64,000 nt of DNA from CAWJMD01 sp963845675 (GCA_963845675.1 CAWJSX010000001.1:124001-188000); one strand, 5' to 3'; positions 35,459 through 47,113 are shown, counted from the stretch's first letter. Notes: a model not told the origin generated them from the sequence alone. A program made the numbers and translations.

Positions 35459-37695
35459 TCAGCTCGTCGACGGCTCCGACAGGATCGGCCGGTCCCGCAC
35501 GGGCGACCCGGCCTGCGGGGGGACGGGGACCGCCGCCAGCAGACGGTGCACGCTCGCGACCTCCACCGGCCGCGACCACAGGTACCCCTGGCCCAGCGTG
35601 CACCCCTCGCGGCGCAGCCACTCCGCCTGCTCGGGGTGCTCCACACCCTCCGCGACGGTGCTCATCTCGAGCGACCGGCCCATCTCGAGGATGGTGCGCG
35701 TCACGGCGGCCTGGTGCTCGTCGTCGGCGATCCCGTCCACGAACGACTTGTCGACCTTGAGCACGTCGGCGGGCAGACGGCTGAGGTAGGACAGCGAGCT
35801 GTAACCGGTGCCGAAGTCGTCGATGGCTATCCGGACCCCGGCGGAGCGCAGGGCGGCGAGGCGGGGAGCGACCGTCTCGAACTCGGTCAGCATGACGCTC
35901 TCGGTGATCTCGAGGGTGAGCCGGTTCGGCGGCAGGCCGGTCGACTCGAGCACCGACAGCACCTCGTCCACGAAGCCGGGCTGCACCAGCTGCCTCGCCG
36001 CGACGTTGACGGCCATCGTCGGGCGACGTAGGTCCGACTGCAGCTGCAGCGGCGAACGCGCACGCCGTCCGGAGCACCCAGGAGCCGACCGCGACGATCA
36101 GGCCGGTCTCCTCGGCCATCGGCACGAAGGCGGCGGGAGAGAGCAGCCCTCGCTCGGGGTGGTGCCAGCGGACGAGCGCCTCGAACCCGCTGATCGCGCC
36201 CGTGCGCAGGTGGATCGTCGGCTGGTAGTGCAGCACGAGCTGGTCGCCCGCGCAGGGCCCGCTGGAGGTCGGAGCGCAGCTCGAGCCGTGCGAGCGCCTC
36301 GTCGTGGAGCTGCGCGTCGTACACGGCCACGGTCGACTTGCCGCGGTCCTTGGCCCAGTACATCGCCACGTCCGCGTTGCGCAGCGCCTCCTCGGCGCTG
36401 CTCCGCCCGGGGATCGCGGTGGCGAGACCGATGCTGATCTGGACGGGGAGCCGGGTGCCGTCAAGGTCCACGGGCACGGCGAGGTCGGCGAGGATGCGCT
36501 CCGCGACCATCAGTCCCTCGTCGAGGTCGGTGTCCTCCATCAGCACGGCGAACTCGTCGCCGCCCAGCCGGGCGGCCGTGTCGCCCGCCCGCACGGCGGC
36601 GCCGATGCGGGCGCCGACCTCGGTCAGCAGGGCGTCGCCGACGCCGTGGCCCCGGCTGTCGTTGACGTTCTTGAAGTCGTCCAGGTCGCAGTAGAGCAGC
36701 ACCAGCGGACGCTCCTCGCCCAGCGGTGTCGACAGGGCGTGCCCGAGGCGGTCGGAGAACAGCTGCCGGTTGGCCAACCCGGTGAGCGCGTCGTGGAAGG
36801 CCTGGTAGGCGAGGCGCTCCGCGAGGGCGTGGCGCTCGGTCGCGTCGCGCACCGTCAGGACGAAGCCCTCCACGGTGGGGTCCGCGAGCCGGTTGCTGAG
36901 AACGCCCTCGAGCACGAGCGCGCGTCCGTCGGCGTGCGGGGCCCGGACCTGCAGGGCCTGCTCGGCGTCGGGTCGCAGCGTGGCCATGAGACCGACCAGC
37001 ACCGGCACGTCCTCCGGCGTCAGCAGGTCGGCGACCCGGCCGCCGAGCACCTGGTCCGACTCCAGCCCGAGCACGGCGCGGGCCGAGGGGCTGACGAAGG
37101 TCGTGGTCCCGTCGGCGTCGAAGACGGCCACCAGGTCGGAACCGTTCTGCACCAGGGTGAGCAGCCGCTGCTCGCTGGCGGCGAGCGCCTCCGCCTCCGT
37201 CGCGACGTGCTCGAGGTGCCGGTGGCGCCGCACCAGGCGGCGGAACCAGACGAACCAGCCGATCGAGACGATGACGATGAGCGTGGCGTAGACGCCGTCG
37301 GCCTGTCGGTCGATGCGCTGTGACCGTCCGGCCAGGAGGGTGCCGAGGTCGTCGGTCGCCGCGAGCAGGCGGGTCTCGGTCTCGGTCGTCGGGGAGCCGG
37401 TCACCTGCTGCGTCGCGGAGCGCAGCTCGCGAAGGTCCTGCTCGGGCACGCCGGCGGCCGCGAGGGAGTCCAGTGTCGGCGTCAGGTCGCCGACGGCTCC
37501 GTCCGCCACCTCGCCGGCGAGCCGGGCGTGGACGAGGCGCTGGTCCTGGACGTCGTCACCCCGGTGGTAGACCGCGCTGAGGAGCAGCACCTCGCCACCG
37601 ATCACGGCGAGGGTGACGAGCACCGTCAGCAGCCCACGCAGGCGCGCGAGCACCGGCCGTTCCCCCGTGCCGGACGTGCCAGTCTGCGACCGCAC
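35459..37695 (-). CDS. membrane PAS-GGDEF-EAL protein (cyclic-di-GMP turnover; frameshifted copy)
   Basis: The joined protein is about 745 residues. Two transmembrane helices (about 19-42 and 135-151) flank an outside sensory loop. Next come a PAS domain (about 176-290), a GGDEF domain with an intact GGDEF at 378-382, and an EAL domain with FEALVRW, ITESVML, DDFGTGYSSL and the Lys in KVDKSF. Both active sites look complete, so it could make and break cyclic-di-GMP. Frame breaks lie near 36250 and 36045 in the EAL part. I start at GTG 37695, after a GAGGGAG site 10 bases upstream. Confidence 0.9.
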
Positions 37696-37829
37696 CGTGA
37701 TGCTGCTCCCTCGTCTGTGCTCGCGAAAATGGACGCTCTGCTTCTCTCCTTCGGCGCGAACAGGCACCGGGTTGAGACGACGGTGGCTCGGCGGCAGCTC
37801 TCGACCTCGGGGACGGGACCGGGCTGCGG

Positions 37830-37835
37830 TAGTCT
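37830..37835 (+). promoter_or_regulatory. -10 box TAGTCT of the leuS leader
   Basis: TAGTCT fits TANNNT and ends 7 bases before the GTG of the leader peptide. This puts the transcription start at the first codon, so the leader RNA would be leaderless. No good -35 is visible. Confidence 0.5.
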
Positions 37836-37842
37836 CGGAGCC

Positions 37843-37878
37843 GTGCGTCGCGGACTGCTCCTTCTGCAGCCGCGCTGA
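37843..37878 (+). CDS. leucine leader peptide of the leuS attenuator
   Basis: The 11-codon peptide MRRGLLLLQPR has four consecutive Leu codons (CTG CTC CTT CTG). It is followed by mutually exclusive-looking RNA stems and a terminator before leuS. CCGCGCTG (37870-37877, the last codons and stop) pairs perfectly with CAGCGCGG (37907-37914); an inner stem forms from GGCCC and GGGCC. A ribosome stalled for lack of charged leucine tRNA would change this folding. The peptide starts with GTG at the predicted transcription start. Confidence 0.6.
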   Translation: MRRGLLLLQPR

Positions 37879-37916
37879 TCGTCAGGCCCGCACACGGGGC
37901 CGGGACCAGCGCGGCG

Positions 37917-37937
37917 ACCCCTCCCTGAGCGAGGGGT
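37917..37937 (+). terminator. attenuator terminator upstream of leuS
   Basis: ACCCCTC (37917-37923) and GAGGGGT (37931-37937) form a 7-base stem with a 7-base loop and are followed by TCTTCTGT. It lies 39 bases after the leader peptide stop and 46 bases before leuS, the position expected for transcription attenuation. Confidence 0.6.
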
Positions 37938-37983
37938 TCTTCTGTGTCCGGACCATGACAGCCACACCGAGACGAGGACGACG

Positions 37984-40520
37984 ATGACGCAGGCCGACAC
38001 GACCGACGTGCAGGCGGGCGACGGGTCCGGCGAGCCGGAGCGGTACGACTTCACGGCGATCGAGGCCCGCTGGCCGGCCGTGTGGGACGAGATGGCGCCC
38101 TTCCGCAGCGGCGACCCCGACGACCCCCGTCCCAAGAAGTACGTGCTCGACATGTTCCCGTACCCCTCCGGCGACCTGCACATGGGCCACGCCGAGGCCT
38201 ACGCGCTCGGCGACGTGCTGGCCCGGTACTGGGTGCAGCGCGGCTTCAACGTCATGCACCCGATCGGCTGGGACGCCTTCGGGCTGCCCGCGGAGAACGC
38301 CGCCATCCAGCGCGGACTCGACCCCCGGGCGTGGACGTACGACAACATCGCGCAGCAGCGGGCCTCGATGCGCCGCTACGCGTGCGCCTTCGACTGGGAC
38401 CGCGTGCTGATCACCTGCGACCCGGAGTACTACCGCTGGAACCAGTGGCTGTTCCTGCGCCTGTTCGAGCGGGGGCTGGCCTACCGCAAGCCGTCCCTGG
38501 TGAACTGGTGCCCGAAGGACCTGACCGTGCTGGCGAACGAGCAGGTGGTCGGCGGCCGGTGCGAGCGCTGCGACACCCCGGTCACGAAGAAGAAGCTGAC
38601 CCAGTGGTACTTCAAGGTCACCGAGTACGCCGACCGGCTGCTGGACGACCTCGACACCCTGACGGGCACCTGGCCCGACAAGGTCGTGTCGATGCAGCGC
38701 AACTGGATCGGTCGCTCCCGCGGCGCCGACGTCCGGTTCGTCATCGAGGGTCGGGACGAGCCCGTGACGATCTACACGACCCGGCCGGACACCCTCTTCG
38801 GGGCCACGTTCTTCGTCGTGGCCGCCGACTCCGACCTGGCCGCCGAGCTCGCGGCCGACGCCCCGGACGCGGTGCGAGCCGAGTTCGACGCGTACGTCGA
38901 GGACGTCCGCAAGGAGAGCGACATCGACCGGCTGTCCACGGACCGGCCGAAGACCGGTGTGTTCCTGGAGCGCTACGCCGTCAACCCGGTCAACGGGGAG
39001 CGGCTGCCGATCTGGGCCAGCGACTACGTGCTGGCCGACTACGGCCACGGCGCGATCATGGCCGTGCCGGCGCACGACCAGCGCGACCTGGACTTCGCCC
39101 GGACGTTCGACCTGCCCGTGCGGACCGTCGTCGACGTGCGCGACGAGGACGGGGCGTCGCTGCCCGACCCCGTCGTCTCCGGTGAGGCCACCACCGGCGA
39201 CGGCGCGCTCGTCAACAGCGGGTCGCTCGACGGGCTGCACAAGGACCGAGGCGATCGACGCGATCACGGCCGAGCTGGACGGTCGCGGCCTGGGCTCGGA
39301 GGCGACCAACTTCCGGCTGCGGGACTGGCTGATCTCGCGGCAGCGGTACTGGGGCACACCGATCCCGATCGTGCACTGCGACGCCTGCGGCGAGGTGCCG
39401 GTGCCGGACGACCAGCTGCCCGTCGAGCTGCCCCCGGCCGAGGGCCTCGACCTGCTGCCGAAGGGGACGTCACCGCTGGGTGGCGCCGCCGACTGGGTCG
39501 CCGTCGACTGCCCGTCGTGCGGTGGGCCCGGCGAGCGCGACACCGACACGATGGACACGTTCGTCGACTCGTCCTGGTACTACCTGCGCTTCTGCTCGCC
39601 GGACCGCGACGACGTGCCGTTCGACCCGGCGGAGGTCGCGCGGTGGGCCCCGGTCGAGCAGTACGTCGGCGGCATCTCGCACGCCATCCTGCACCTGCTG
39701 TACGCCCGGTTCGTCACCAAGGCGCTGCACGACATGGGCTTCGTCGACTTCGACGAGCCGTTCACCCGCCTGCTGGACCAGGGCATGGTCGGCATGAACG
39801 GCAAGACGATGAGCAAGTCGCGCGGCAACCTGGTGCGGCTGTCCGAGCAGCTGGACGAGCACGGTGTCGACGCCATCCGGCTGACGATGGCGTTCGCCGG
39901 CCCGCCGGAGGACGACATCGACTGGGCGGACGTGTCGCCGCACGGCTCCCGGCGGTTCCTGGCCCGCGCGTGGAGGCTGGCGGGCGACGTGACGTCGCCG
40001 GTCGGGAGCCGACCCCGTCGGCCGGCGACCCGGCGCTGCGCGCGCTGACCCACCGCACCCTCGCACGACAGCGCCGCCGCTGGTCGAGGGCCTGAAGTTC
40101 AACGTGGTCGTCGCCCGCCTGATGGAGCTGGTCAACGCCACCCGCAAGGCGATCGACAGCGGTGCCGGCGGGCGCGACCCGGCCGTGCGCGAGGCCGTCG
40201 AGGCCGTCGCCGTGCTGCTGAGCCTCTTCGCGCCCTACACCGCCGAGGACATCTGGGCGCGGCTCGGGCACGAGCCGTCCGTCGCGCTGGCCGGCTGGCC
40301 GGAGGTCGACGAGTCGCTGCTCGTGGAGCAGACCGTCACGTGCGTCGTCCAGGTGCAGGGCAAGGTGCGGGCCCGCCTGGAGGTCCCGCCCGGCATCGAG
40401 GAGGACGAGCTGCGCAGCCGCGCCCTGGCCGAGCCGGCCGTGGTGGCGGCGCTGGACGGCCGCGACCTGCGCACGGTGATCGTCCGGGCGCCGAAGCTCG
40501 TCAACGTCGTCCCGGCCTGA
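37984..40520 (+). CDS. leuS: leucyl-tRNA synthetase (frameshifted copy)
   Basis: LeuRS charges tRNA-Leu in the cytoplasm. The joined protein is about 845 residues. It has the HIGH-type motif in YPSGDLHMGHAEAY, the zinc-like region with CERCDTP, the editing domain (TTRPDTLFGATF, YGHGAIMAVPAHDQRD), the KMSKS motif GKTMSKSRGN, and an anticodon-binding end with VQVQGKVRARLEVP. Frame breaks lie near 39247 (extra C), 40005 and 40075. The gene is essential, so these are probably errors. ATG 37984 follows a GAGACGAGG-type site. It is preceded by a leucine attenuator. Confidence 0.95.
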
Positions 40521-40522
40521 CG

Positions 40523-41425
40523 ATGGCCGACCGTCCGACGGCACCCGGTCCGGTCGGGTCGGGGTGCTCACCGACTCGACCGCGTACCTCCCGGACGAGC
40601 TCGTCGACGAGCTCGGCATCGAGGTGGTGCCGCTCGAGGTCGTGATCGGCGGCGTCGCGCCACGCCGGAGCCGGACGTCGTCGAGCGCCGACCTGGCCGC
40701 CGCGCTGAGGCGGTGGGTGCCGGTGACGACGTCGCGTCCCTCGCCGGCGGCGCTGCTCGCCGGCGTGCAGGCGCTGGTCGCGCGGGCGCCGAGGAGGTCG
40801 TCGTCGTCCACCTCTCCGGTGAGGTGTCGGGGACCTGCGCGGCGTCGCCGGCTCGCGGCGCGCAGCGCCGAGGTGCCGGTGCACGTCGTCGACTCGCGCT
40901 CTCTCGCCATGGGTCTGGGCTACGCCGTGCTGGCGGCCGCCGGGCTGCGCGCGCCGGTGCGCCACGGCGGCGGAGGTGGTGACGGCGCGCCGAGGCGGAC
41001 CGCGCGGGCCACCCGGGTCTGGTTCTGCGTCGACACCCTCGAGCACCTGCGGCGGGGCGGACGCATCGGCGCAGCGCCAGGCGCTGATCGGCTCCGCGCT
41101 GGCGGTCAAGCCGATCCTGCACCTCGTCGACGGGCGCGTGGAGCCGCTGGAGAAGGTGCGGACATCGAGCCGGGCCCTGGCCAGGCTGGTCGAGCTGGTC
41201 GGTCGCGGCCGCCGCCGAGCTGGCCGCCGGTCGAGGCTCGCCGGCTTCGGCCGCCCGAGGTCACCGTGCACCACCTGGCCTCACCCGGAGCGTGCCGAGC
41301 AGCTGGCCGAGACCCTGCGACAGCGGCTGCCCGGCAGTCCACCGGTGCGTGTGGTCGAGGTCGGTGCCGTCGTCGGGGCGCACGTCGGCCCGGGAACCGT
41401 CGGCGTGGTGCTCGCCCCGGGCTGA
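40523..41425 (+). CDS. DegV family fatty-acid-binding protein (frameshifted copy)
   Basis: DegV proteins bind fatty acids and serve fatty acid kinase systems. Fragments in several frames fit one gene of about 290-300 residues: VLTDSTAYLPDELVDELG near the start, VVVVHLSGEVSGTC, VPVHVVDSRSLAMGLGYAVL, RVWFCVDTLEHLRRGGRIG and ALIGSALAVKPILHLVDGRV. Breaks lie near 40560, 40680, 40790, 40840, 41070 and 41210. The ATG at 40523 is 2 bases after the leuS stop. The density of breaks is high even for this window. DegV commonly sits between leuS and comEA in actinobacteria. Confidence 0.8.
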
Positions 41426-41441
41426 CGCCCCCGGAGCTCGT

Positions 41442-42270
41442 CTAGGAGTCGGGCTGCTCTCCCGGGTCGACCCTCAGCGTCGTCGACCCCGGACCGAACC
41501 ACAGCGTGCGCTGCGGGAACGGGATCGACACCCCGGCGTCGTCCAACGACTTCTTCACGGAGACGGCGACCGCGCTGCGCACGCGCCATCGCGTCGCGAT
41601 GTCGGCGTCGTGCCAGTAGCGGACAGCGAGGTTGATCGACGAGTCGCCGAACTCCTCCACCCACACCTCGGCCGGGGGGCTCGCGAGCACGCCATCGGTC
41701 TCGTCGCAGGCGTCGAGCAGGATCGTCCGGACCGCGTCGAGGTCCGCGTCGTACGCGACGCCCACCGTGATCGACGTCCGGTTCGACGGCGTGCGGGTGT
41801 AGTTCACGATCGGCGCCTGCAGCACCTCGGCGTTGGGCAGGTAGACGGTGAGGCCGTCGTACGTCGTCAGCTCGACGGTGCGCAGGTTGACGTCGTCCAC
41901 GATGCCCTCGAAGTCGCCGCTGCCGATCTGGTCGCCCACCCGGAACGGGCGCCGGACCTGCAGCAGCACGCCGGCGACGAAGTTCTCGAGGATGTCCTGG
42001 GCGGCGAAGGCCAGCGCGATCCCGCCGACCCCGAGGGCACCGAGCAGCGGACCGACCTGCACGCCGGCGATCTCCAGCGCGTAGACGCGACCCGACGATG
42101 ACCACGAGGACGCCGATGAAGCGGCCGATGAGCCGACCGGCGTGGCGGTCCGAGTCGCCGCGGTCCAGGATACGCACCAGGATCCGGCGCAGCATCGCGG
42201 CGAGGAGCAGCGCGGCCACGAAGACCGCGACCGCCCACACCACCTGGAACCCGTTCACGTCGTCGAGCAC
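41442..42270 (-). CDS. small-conductance mechanosensitive channel, MscS family (frameshifted copy)
   Basis: About 275 residues. The N-terminal membrane helix (WAVAVFVAALLLAAMLRRIL) leads to the pore helix and the MscS beta domain (GALGVGGIALAFAAQDILEN, GDQIGSGDFEGIVDDVNLRT, TVYLPNAEVLQAPIVNYTR). MscS channels open under membrane tension to release solutes. One frame break lies near 42095. I start at GTG 42270; GTG 42258 is also possible. It is convergent with degV and divergent from comEA. Confidence 0.88.
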
Positions 42271-42454
42271 CCGGCCAGTCCGTCGGCGTACGGCGCACCG
42301 CGTCAGGCGTACCGGCGTACCGGCGTCGGCGTACGCGCCGGAGTCCGGGTCGAGCGGGTGCCTGTCTCCTTCCACAGGTCGCGGATCGCGGTTCGTCGTC
42401 CACAGACCGAGGCCGATGCTGTCCCGGGCGGGTCGGGGCATCCACCGTGGCCCC

Positions 42455-43384
42455 ATGGTGCTGGCATCGCGACGCGACCGCGACACCCGGGCGCAGGCCG
42501 AGGGGAGGTTGGCCGACCTGTTCCGCCCACCGTCGGGCTGGGTCCCGCCTCCGCCTCCGCCGGTGCCCGACCCGGACGAGGACTTCTGGGAGCCACCACC
42601 CCGCGGCCGGCACCGCGCGGGCCCGGAGCCGAACGGCCGACCCGCCCGGCGGTGGTGGGGCGGGCCGTCCCGTCGACCCTGCGCGAGGCGCGCTGGGGCG
42701 TCTCCTGGCGCGCGGCGGCGGCCGCGGCGGTCGTCGTCGTCGCGCTCGCCGGGGTCGTCGTGCTGCGGTCCGCGTCGGCGACGACCGGGGGAGCCGGTGC
42801 CGGTGCGATCGACGCCGCGGGGGCGACGGCCGGCGCCGTCGCTCCGGGGTGTCGTCCGCCGGAGCGCCGATCACGGGATCGGCGGTCGCGCGGCCGGCAC
42901 CACGGCGGTCGGCCGCCTCGGGTGGGCAGGAGCTCCTCGTCCACGTCGTCGGGCAGGTCGCGTCGCCGGGGGTGGTGCGGGTCCCGGCCGGGTCGCGGGT
43001 CGCCGACGCGCTCGAGCAGCGCGGGCGGTGCGCTGGACTCCGCAGACCTGGCGCGGGTGAACCTGGCCCGGTGGTCGTGGACGGTGAGCAGGTCCTCGTA
43101 CCCAGACCCGGGGAGCCGGCTGGCTCCCGCCCGGCGGGTCGGCGGGCAGGTCGGGGACCCGGCAGACGCCGGTGGCAGCGGCCGGTCCCGGGACGCCCGT
43201 ACGCCTGAACAGCGGCCGACCTGGCGGCGCTCGACTCCCTGCCCGGCATCGGCCCGGTCCTGGCCCAGCGGATCCTGGACTGGCGCCAGGAGCACGGGTC
43301 GTTCTCGACGTCGAGGAGCTGGGGGAGGTCTCGGGGATCGGCGACAGGCTGCTGGAGCAGCTGCGATCGCTCGTGACGGTGTGA
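42455..43384 (+). CDS. comEA: ComEA family DNA-binding competence protein (frameshifted copy)
   Basis: ComEA binds incoming DNA at the membrane. The parts, spread over several frames, are a Pro-rich cytoplasmic start (GWVPPPPPPVPDPDEDFWEP), one membrane helix (AAAAAAVVVVALAGVVVL), a SLBB-like region (VHVVGQVASPGVVRVPAGS) and the helix-hairpin-helix pair (LAALDSLPGIGPVLAQRILD, EELGEVSGIGDRLLEQL) at the C-terminus. There are at least five breaks. The ATG at 42455 begins MVLASRRDRD. It pairs with comEC directly downstream. Confidence 0.82.
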
Positions 43385-43400
43385 TCGGCGGTGATCGACA

Positions 43401-45940
43401 GTGACCGGCGCGGATCGGGTGACCGAGCACCCGGGCAGCCCGGCGCGGGCCGATCTCCGCCTGCTTCCCGCGGCGTCGGCGGCCTGGGCGGGCGCCGGCT
43501 GGGCCGTGGCCCAAGACCTCACGGCGACGCTGTCGTCGCCGGCCGGACTGACCGGTGGCGCGCGGGGCTGGCGCTGTGGCGCGCTCGTGGCGCGACGAGT
43601 CCGACCGGGCGCGGGGCGCCCGTCGCTGACGGCGTCGTCGCCGTGCCTGTGCGGAGCCCTCGCGGTGCTCTCAGGCGGCGTGCAGGGCGACGTGCGGACG
43701 GCAGGGCGCGATGCGGCGCGCTGCTCACGGACGGCGCGACCGTCGACGTGGTCGGCGAGGTGTCCTCGGCGCGCGGGCCGTCGCGCCGGAGCCGGGACGT
43801 GACCGGTCGGGCACCCAGAGATGGACCCTGCGGCTGCGGGTGGACCACGTGGCCGGGCGGGGCTGACGGCGACGCGGCGTCGCCGGTGCTCGTGATCGGC
43901 GGTCAGGGATGGACCGACCTCGAGATCGGGCAGCAGGTGTCCGCGCACCGGACGGCTGCAGCCCGTCGAGGACGGCGACGACGTGACCGCGCTGCTCATC
44001 GGACGCGGTCCGCCGGTCGTGGTGCGGAGCGCCGACCCGTGGCCGCCGTCGCGGCGTCGCTGCGGCCGGCCTGCGGCGGGCCAGCGAGCAGCTGCCGGCG
44101 GACGCCCGCGGGCTGCTCCCGGGCCTGGTCGTGGGGGACACCTCGCGGCTGCCACCGGACCTCGAGCAGGACATGCGTGACACGGGCCTGACCCACCTGA
44201 CCGCCGTGTCCGGCAGCAACATCACCATCGTCTGCGGTGCCGGCCTGCTGGTCGCAGCGTGGTGCGGGCTCCGTCGCCGGTCACGGGTGGTCGCGGCCGC
44301 AGCGGTGCTCGTCGCGTTCGTCGTCGTCGCCGGTCCCGAGCCGAGCGTCCTCCGTGCCGGCGTGATGGGTGCTGTCGGCCTCCTCGGTCTGGTCGGGTCG
44401 CGCCGGGGCACGGGCATGCCGGCGCTCTGCCTGGCGGTGGTCGTGCTCGCGGTCGTCGACCCGTGGCTGGCGCGCGCGTTCGGCTTCGCGTTGTCCGTGC
44501 TGGCGACGTCCGGCCTCCTGCTGCTGGCACGCCCTCTCGCGCAGGCGATGTCGCGTGCGGTGCCGACCTGGCTCGCGCTCGCGGTCGCCGTGCCGCTGGC
44601 GGCGCAGACCGTCTGCGGGCCGGTGACGATCCTGCTGAGCCCGCAGGTGCCGCTGACGGCGGTGCCGGCGAACCTGCTGGTGGCGCCGGCGGTGGCACCC
44701 GCCACGGTCCTCGGCGTCGTGGCGACCGTGCTGGCACCGGTGTGGCCGTCAGGCGCAGCGTCCGTCGCGTGGCTCGCGAGGCTGGGCGGTGCGGTGGGTC
44801 GCACTCGTCGCCCGGACAGCGGCGGACGTGCCCGGCGGCAGCCTCGCCTGGCCCGACGGCGCTGCCGGTGCGGCGCTTCTCGCAGCGGTCAGCGCGCTGG
44901 CGCTGGCAGGGACAGCGGTCGCTCGCCCTGGCGCTCGGCGTCCTTCGTCCGCCGTCCACGGCTGGTCGGGCGTCTGGCGTGCGCGACGGCGCTGGTGCTG
45001 CTGGTGGCCCTCACGCCCGCCGGGTGTGGCCGGGCCGCGCCCGGTCTCGTGGCCGCCCGACGGCTGGCGGGTGGTGGCCTGCGACGTCGGGCCAGGGCTC
45101 GTCGCTCGTCGTGTCCACCGGACCTCGCCGGGCCGTCGTCGTGGACGTCGGACCCGACCCGGCCACGGTCGACGGCTGCCTCGACCGGCTCCGCGTCCAC
45201 CGCATCGAGGTGCTCGTGCTGACCCACTTCCACGCCGACCACGTCGACGGGCTGTCCGGGGCGCTCGACGGCCGCACGTCGATCGACGCCGTGGTCAGCC
45301 CGCGAGCGCGACCCACCCGACACCGCCCGCGCATGCCGGAGGACCTCGCCGCGGCAGGGATGCCCGTCGGGAGGGGTGGGCCGGCCTGCGCGGCCAGGTC
45401 GGTGACGTGTCGTACGAGACGCTGTGGCCCTCGGTGCTCTCGTGGGCGAGACCGGACCGGCGCCGGAGGGTTCGCTGGCCAACGACGCCAGCGTCGTGCT
45501 GACCGTGACGACGCCGGAGCTCGCGCCTGCTCTCCACCGGAGACGTGGAGCCGCCGGCGCAGCGTGCCCTGCTGGCCGAGCTGCGCGAACGCCCCGACCT
45601 CGGCGCCGTACGACGTGGTGACGGTCGCGCACCACGGGTCGGCGCGGCAGTGGCCGGCGCTCTACGAGCACGTCGCGCCACGCGTCGCGGTCGTCAGCTC
45701 GGGCGCGGGCAACGACTACGGCCACCCCGCGCCCGAGGCGCTCGAACTCGCCGCACGGGTCGGCGCCGTGGTGCTCCGCACCGATCTTGACGGTGACGTC
45801 GCGGTGGGCGTGGTCCGCGGACGGTCTGTGGTGGGCCGGTTCGGGCTGACCCACCGCTGGGGCGGGTCCCGACCCACGCGGTCCCGCGAGCCTGCGCGGC
45901 GGCTCGGCACCCGGGGAGTCCCCGGGACGTGGCAGGCTGA
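43401..45940 (+). CDS. comEC: ComEC/Rec2 family DNA uptake channel (frameshifted copy)
   Basis: ComEC carries single-stranded DNA across the membrane. Pieces in several frames give an N-terminal DUF4131-type region, the competence domain with many membrane helices (clean from about 44131 to 44790: GLTHLTAVSGSNITIVCGAG, PALCLAVVVLAVVDPWLARA) and a C-terminal metallo-beta-lactamase-like domain (LVLTHFHADHVDGLSGAL, then VVTVAHHGSARQWPALYE). The HxHxDH motif is present. At least eight frame breaks are visible and the exact stop is unclear; about 45940 is my estimate, just before holA. Confidence 0.85.
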
Positions 45941-45944
45941 CGCC

Positions 45945-46984
45945 GTGGCGACGAGGGGATCCAAGATCGCGACCGGCCGCGGGTGGCGTGCAGGCGACCG
46001 TCGCGCCCGTCGTGCTGGTGACCGGACCGGAGAGCCTGCTCGCCGACCGCGCCGTCGAGCGCGCGGTCGCCGCGCCCGCGCGCAGCACGAGCAGCGTCGA
46101 GGTCAGCCGGCTCGACGCGGTCGCGTACGAGTCGGGCGCGTTGGCGGTGCTCGCCAGCCCGTCGCTGTTCGAGGAGCAGCCGCGTCATCGTGCTGCGCGG
46201 GGCTGGCGGAGGCGTCCGACGCCGCGATCATCGACGCCCTCGACTACCTCGTCGACCCCCAGGACGACGTCGTCCTCGTCCTCCAGCACGGCGGGCGGCC
46301 CCAAGGGGCAGCAAGCTGCATCGACACCGCCAAGGCCGCGCCCGGCGCCGTCTGGGTCGACTGCCCCGCGCTGAAGAAGGACGCCGAGCTGCTGTCCTTC
46401 GTGCGCGGGTGAGTTCGCGGACGCCAGGCGCAAGATCTCGTCGCAGGGCGCCCAGGCGCTCGTCGACGCCTACGGCAGCGACGTCCGCGAGCTGGCCAGC
46501 GCGTGCTCCGCCCTCCTGTCCGACGTCGAGGGCGACATCGACGTGGAGCAGGTAAGGACAGCACCACGGCGGACGAGCCGAGGCGACCGGGTTCGAGGTC
46601 GCCGACGCGGTGGTGGCCCGCGACCGGGGCAAGGCCCTGCTGCAGCTGCGTCGCGCCCTCGACACCGGGGTCGACCCGATCCCGCTGGTCGCCGCCGTCG
46701 CCATGAAGCTGCGCAGCATGGCCAAGGTCGCAGCCGGCCTCCGGCCGTGGCCCTCAGGTCGCCAAGGAGCTGGGCATGGCCCCGTGGATGGTCGACCAGG
46801 CGCGCCCGACCTGCGCCGCTGGAACCCGCAGGACCTCGGCGACGCCATCGTCGCGATCGCCGGCGTCGACGTCGCCCTCAAGGGCGGCGTGATGGTGGGC
46901 GCGTTCTCGCGCGGACGGTCCGAGGACAACGTGTACACGCTCGAGCAGTTCGTCCTGCGGGTCACGCTCCCCGAGCGCCACTGA
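45945..46984 (+). CDS. holA: DNA polymerase III delta subunit (frameshifted copy)
   Basis: The delta subunit opens the sliding clamp during loading. Pieces fit one protein of about 340 residues: APVVLVTGPESLLADRAVER, SVEVSRLDAVAYESGALAVL, then SDAAIIDALDYLVDPQDDV, AKAAPGAVWVDCPALKKD, QALVDAYGSDVRELASACS, ADAVVARDRGKALLQLRRAL and the end TLEQFVLRVTLPERH. Breaks lie near 46005, 46185, 46310, 46408, 46550 and 46745. The GTG at 45945 starts MATRGSKIATG. The gene is essential, so errors are likely. It is convergent with rpsT. Confidence 0.88.
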
Positions 46985-47021
46985 CCCAGGCTCGCGCCCC
47001 GTCCTCGGGGGAGCAGCACGA

Positions 47022-47054
47022 ACCCCCGGCGCGACGAGGGTCGCGACCGGGGGT
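47022..47054. terminator. bidirectional terminator between holA and rpsT
   Basis: ACCCCCGG-CGCGAC pairs with GTCGCG-A-CCGGGGGT around a GAGG loop: an 8-base and a 6-base stem with one bulged A. It lies between the two convergent genes. Confidence 0.6.
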
Positions 47055-47113
47055 CCGGGTCGATCGGGGGCGGCGCCCGTCAGCGCCAGGGGCGGACGGG
47101 CACGCGCGGCGCC

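Noticed and set aside
37696..37983. A T-box riboswitch before leuS
   Set aside because: I see no T-box sequence or specifier loop. The Leu-codon peptide and terminator explain the leader better.
41867..44155. A 762-codon minus-strand open frame across comEA and comEC
   Set aside because: Pro/Arg/Ser-rich sequence antisense to recognisable com fragments, with no domain.
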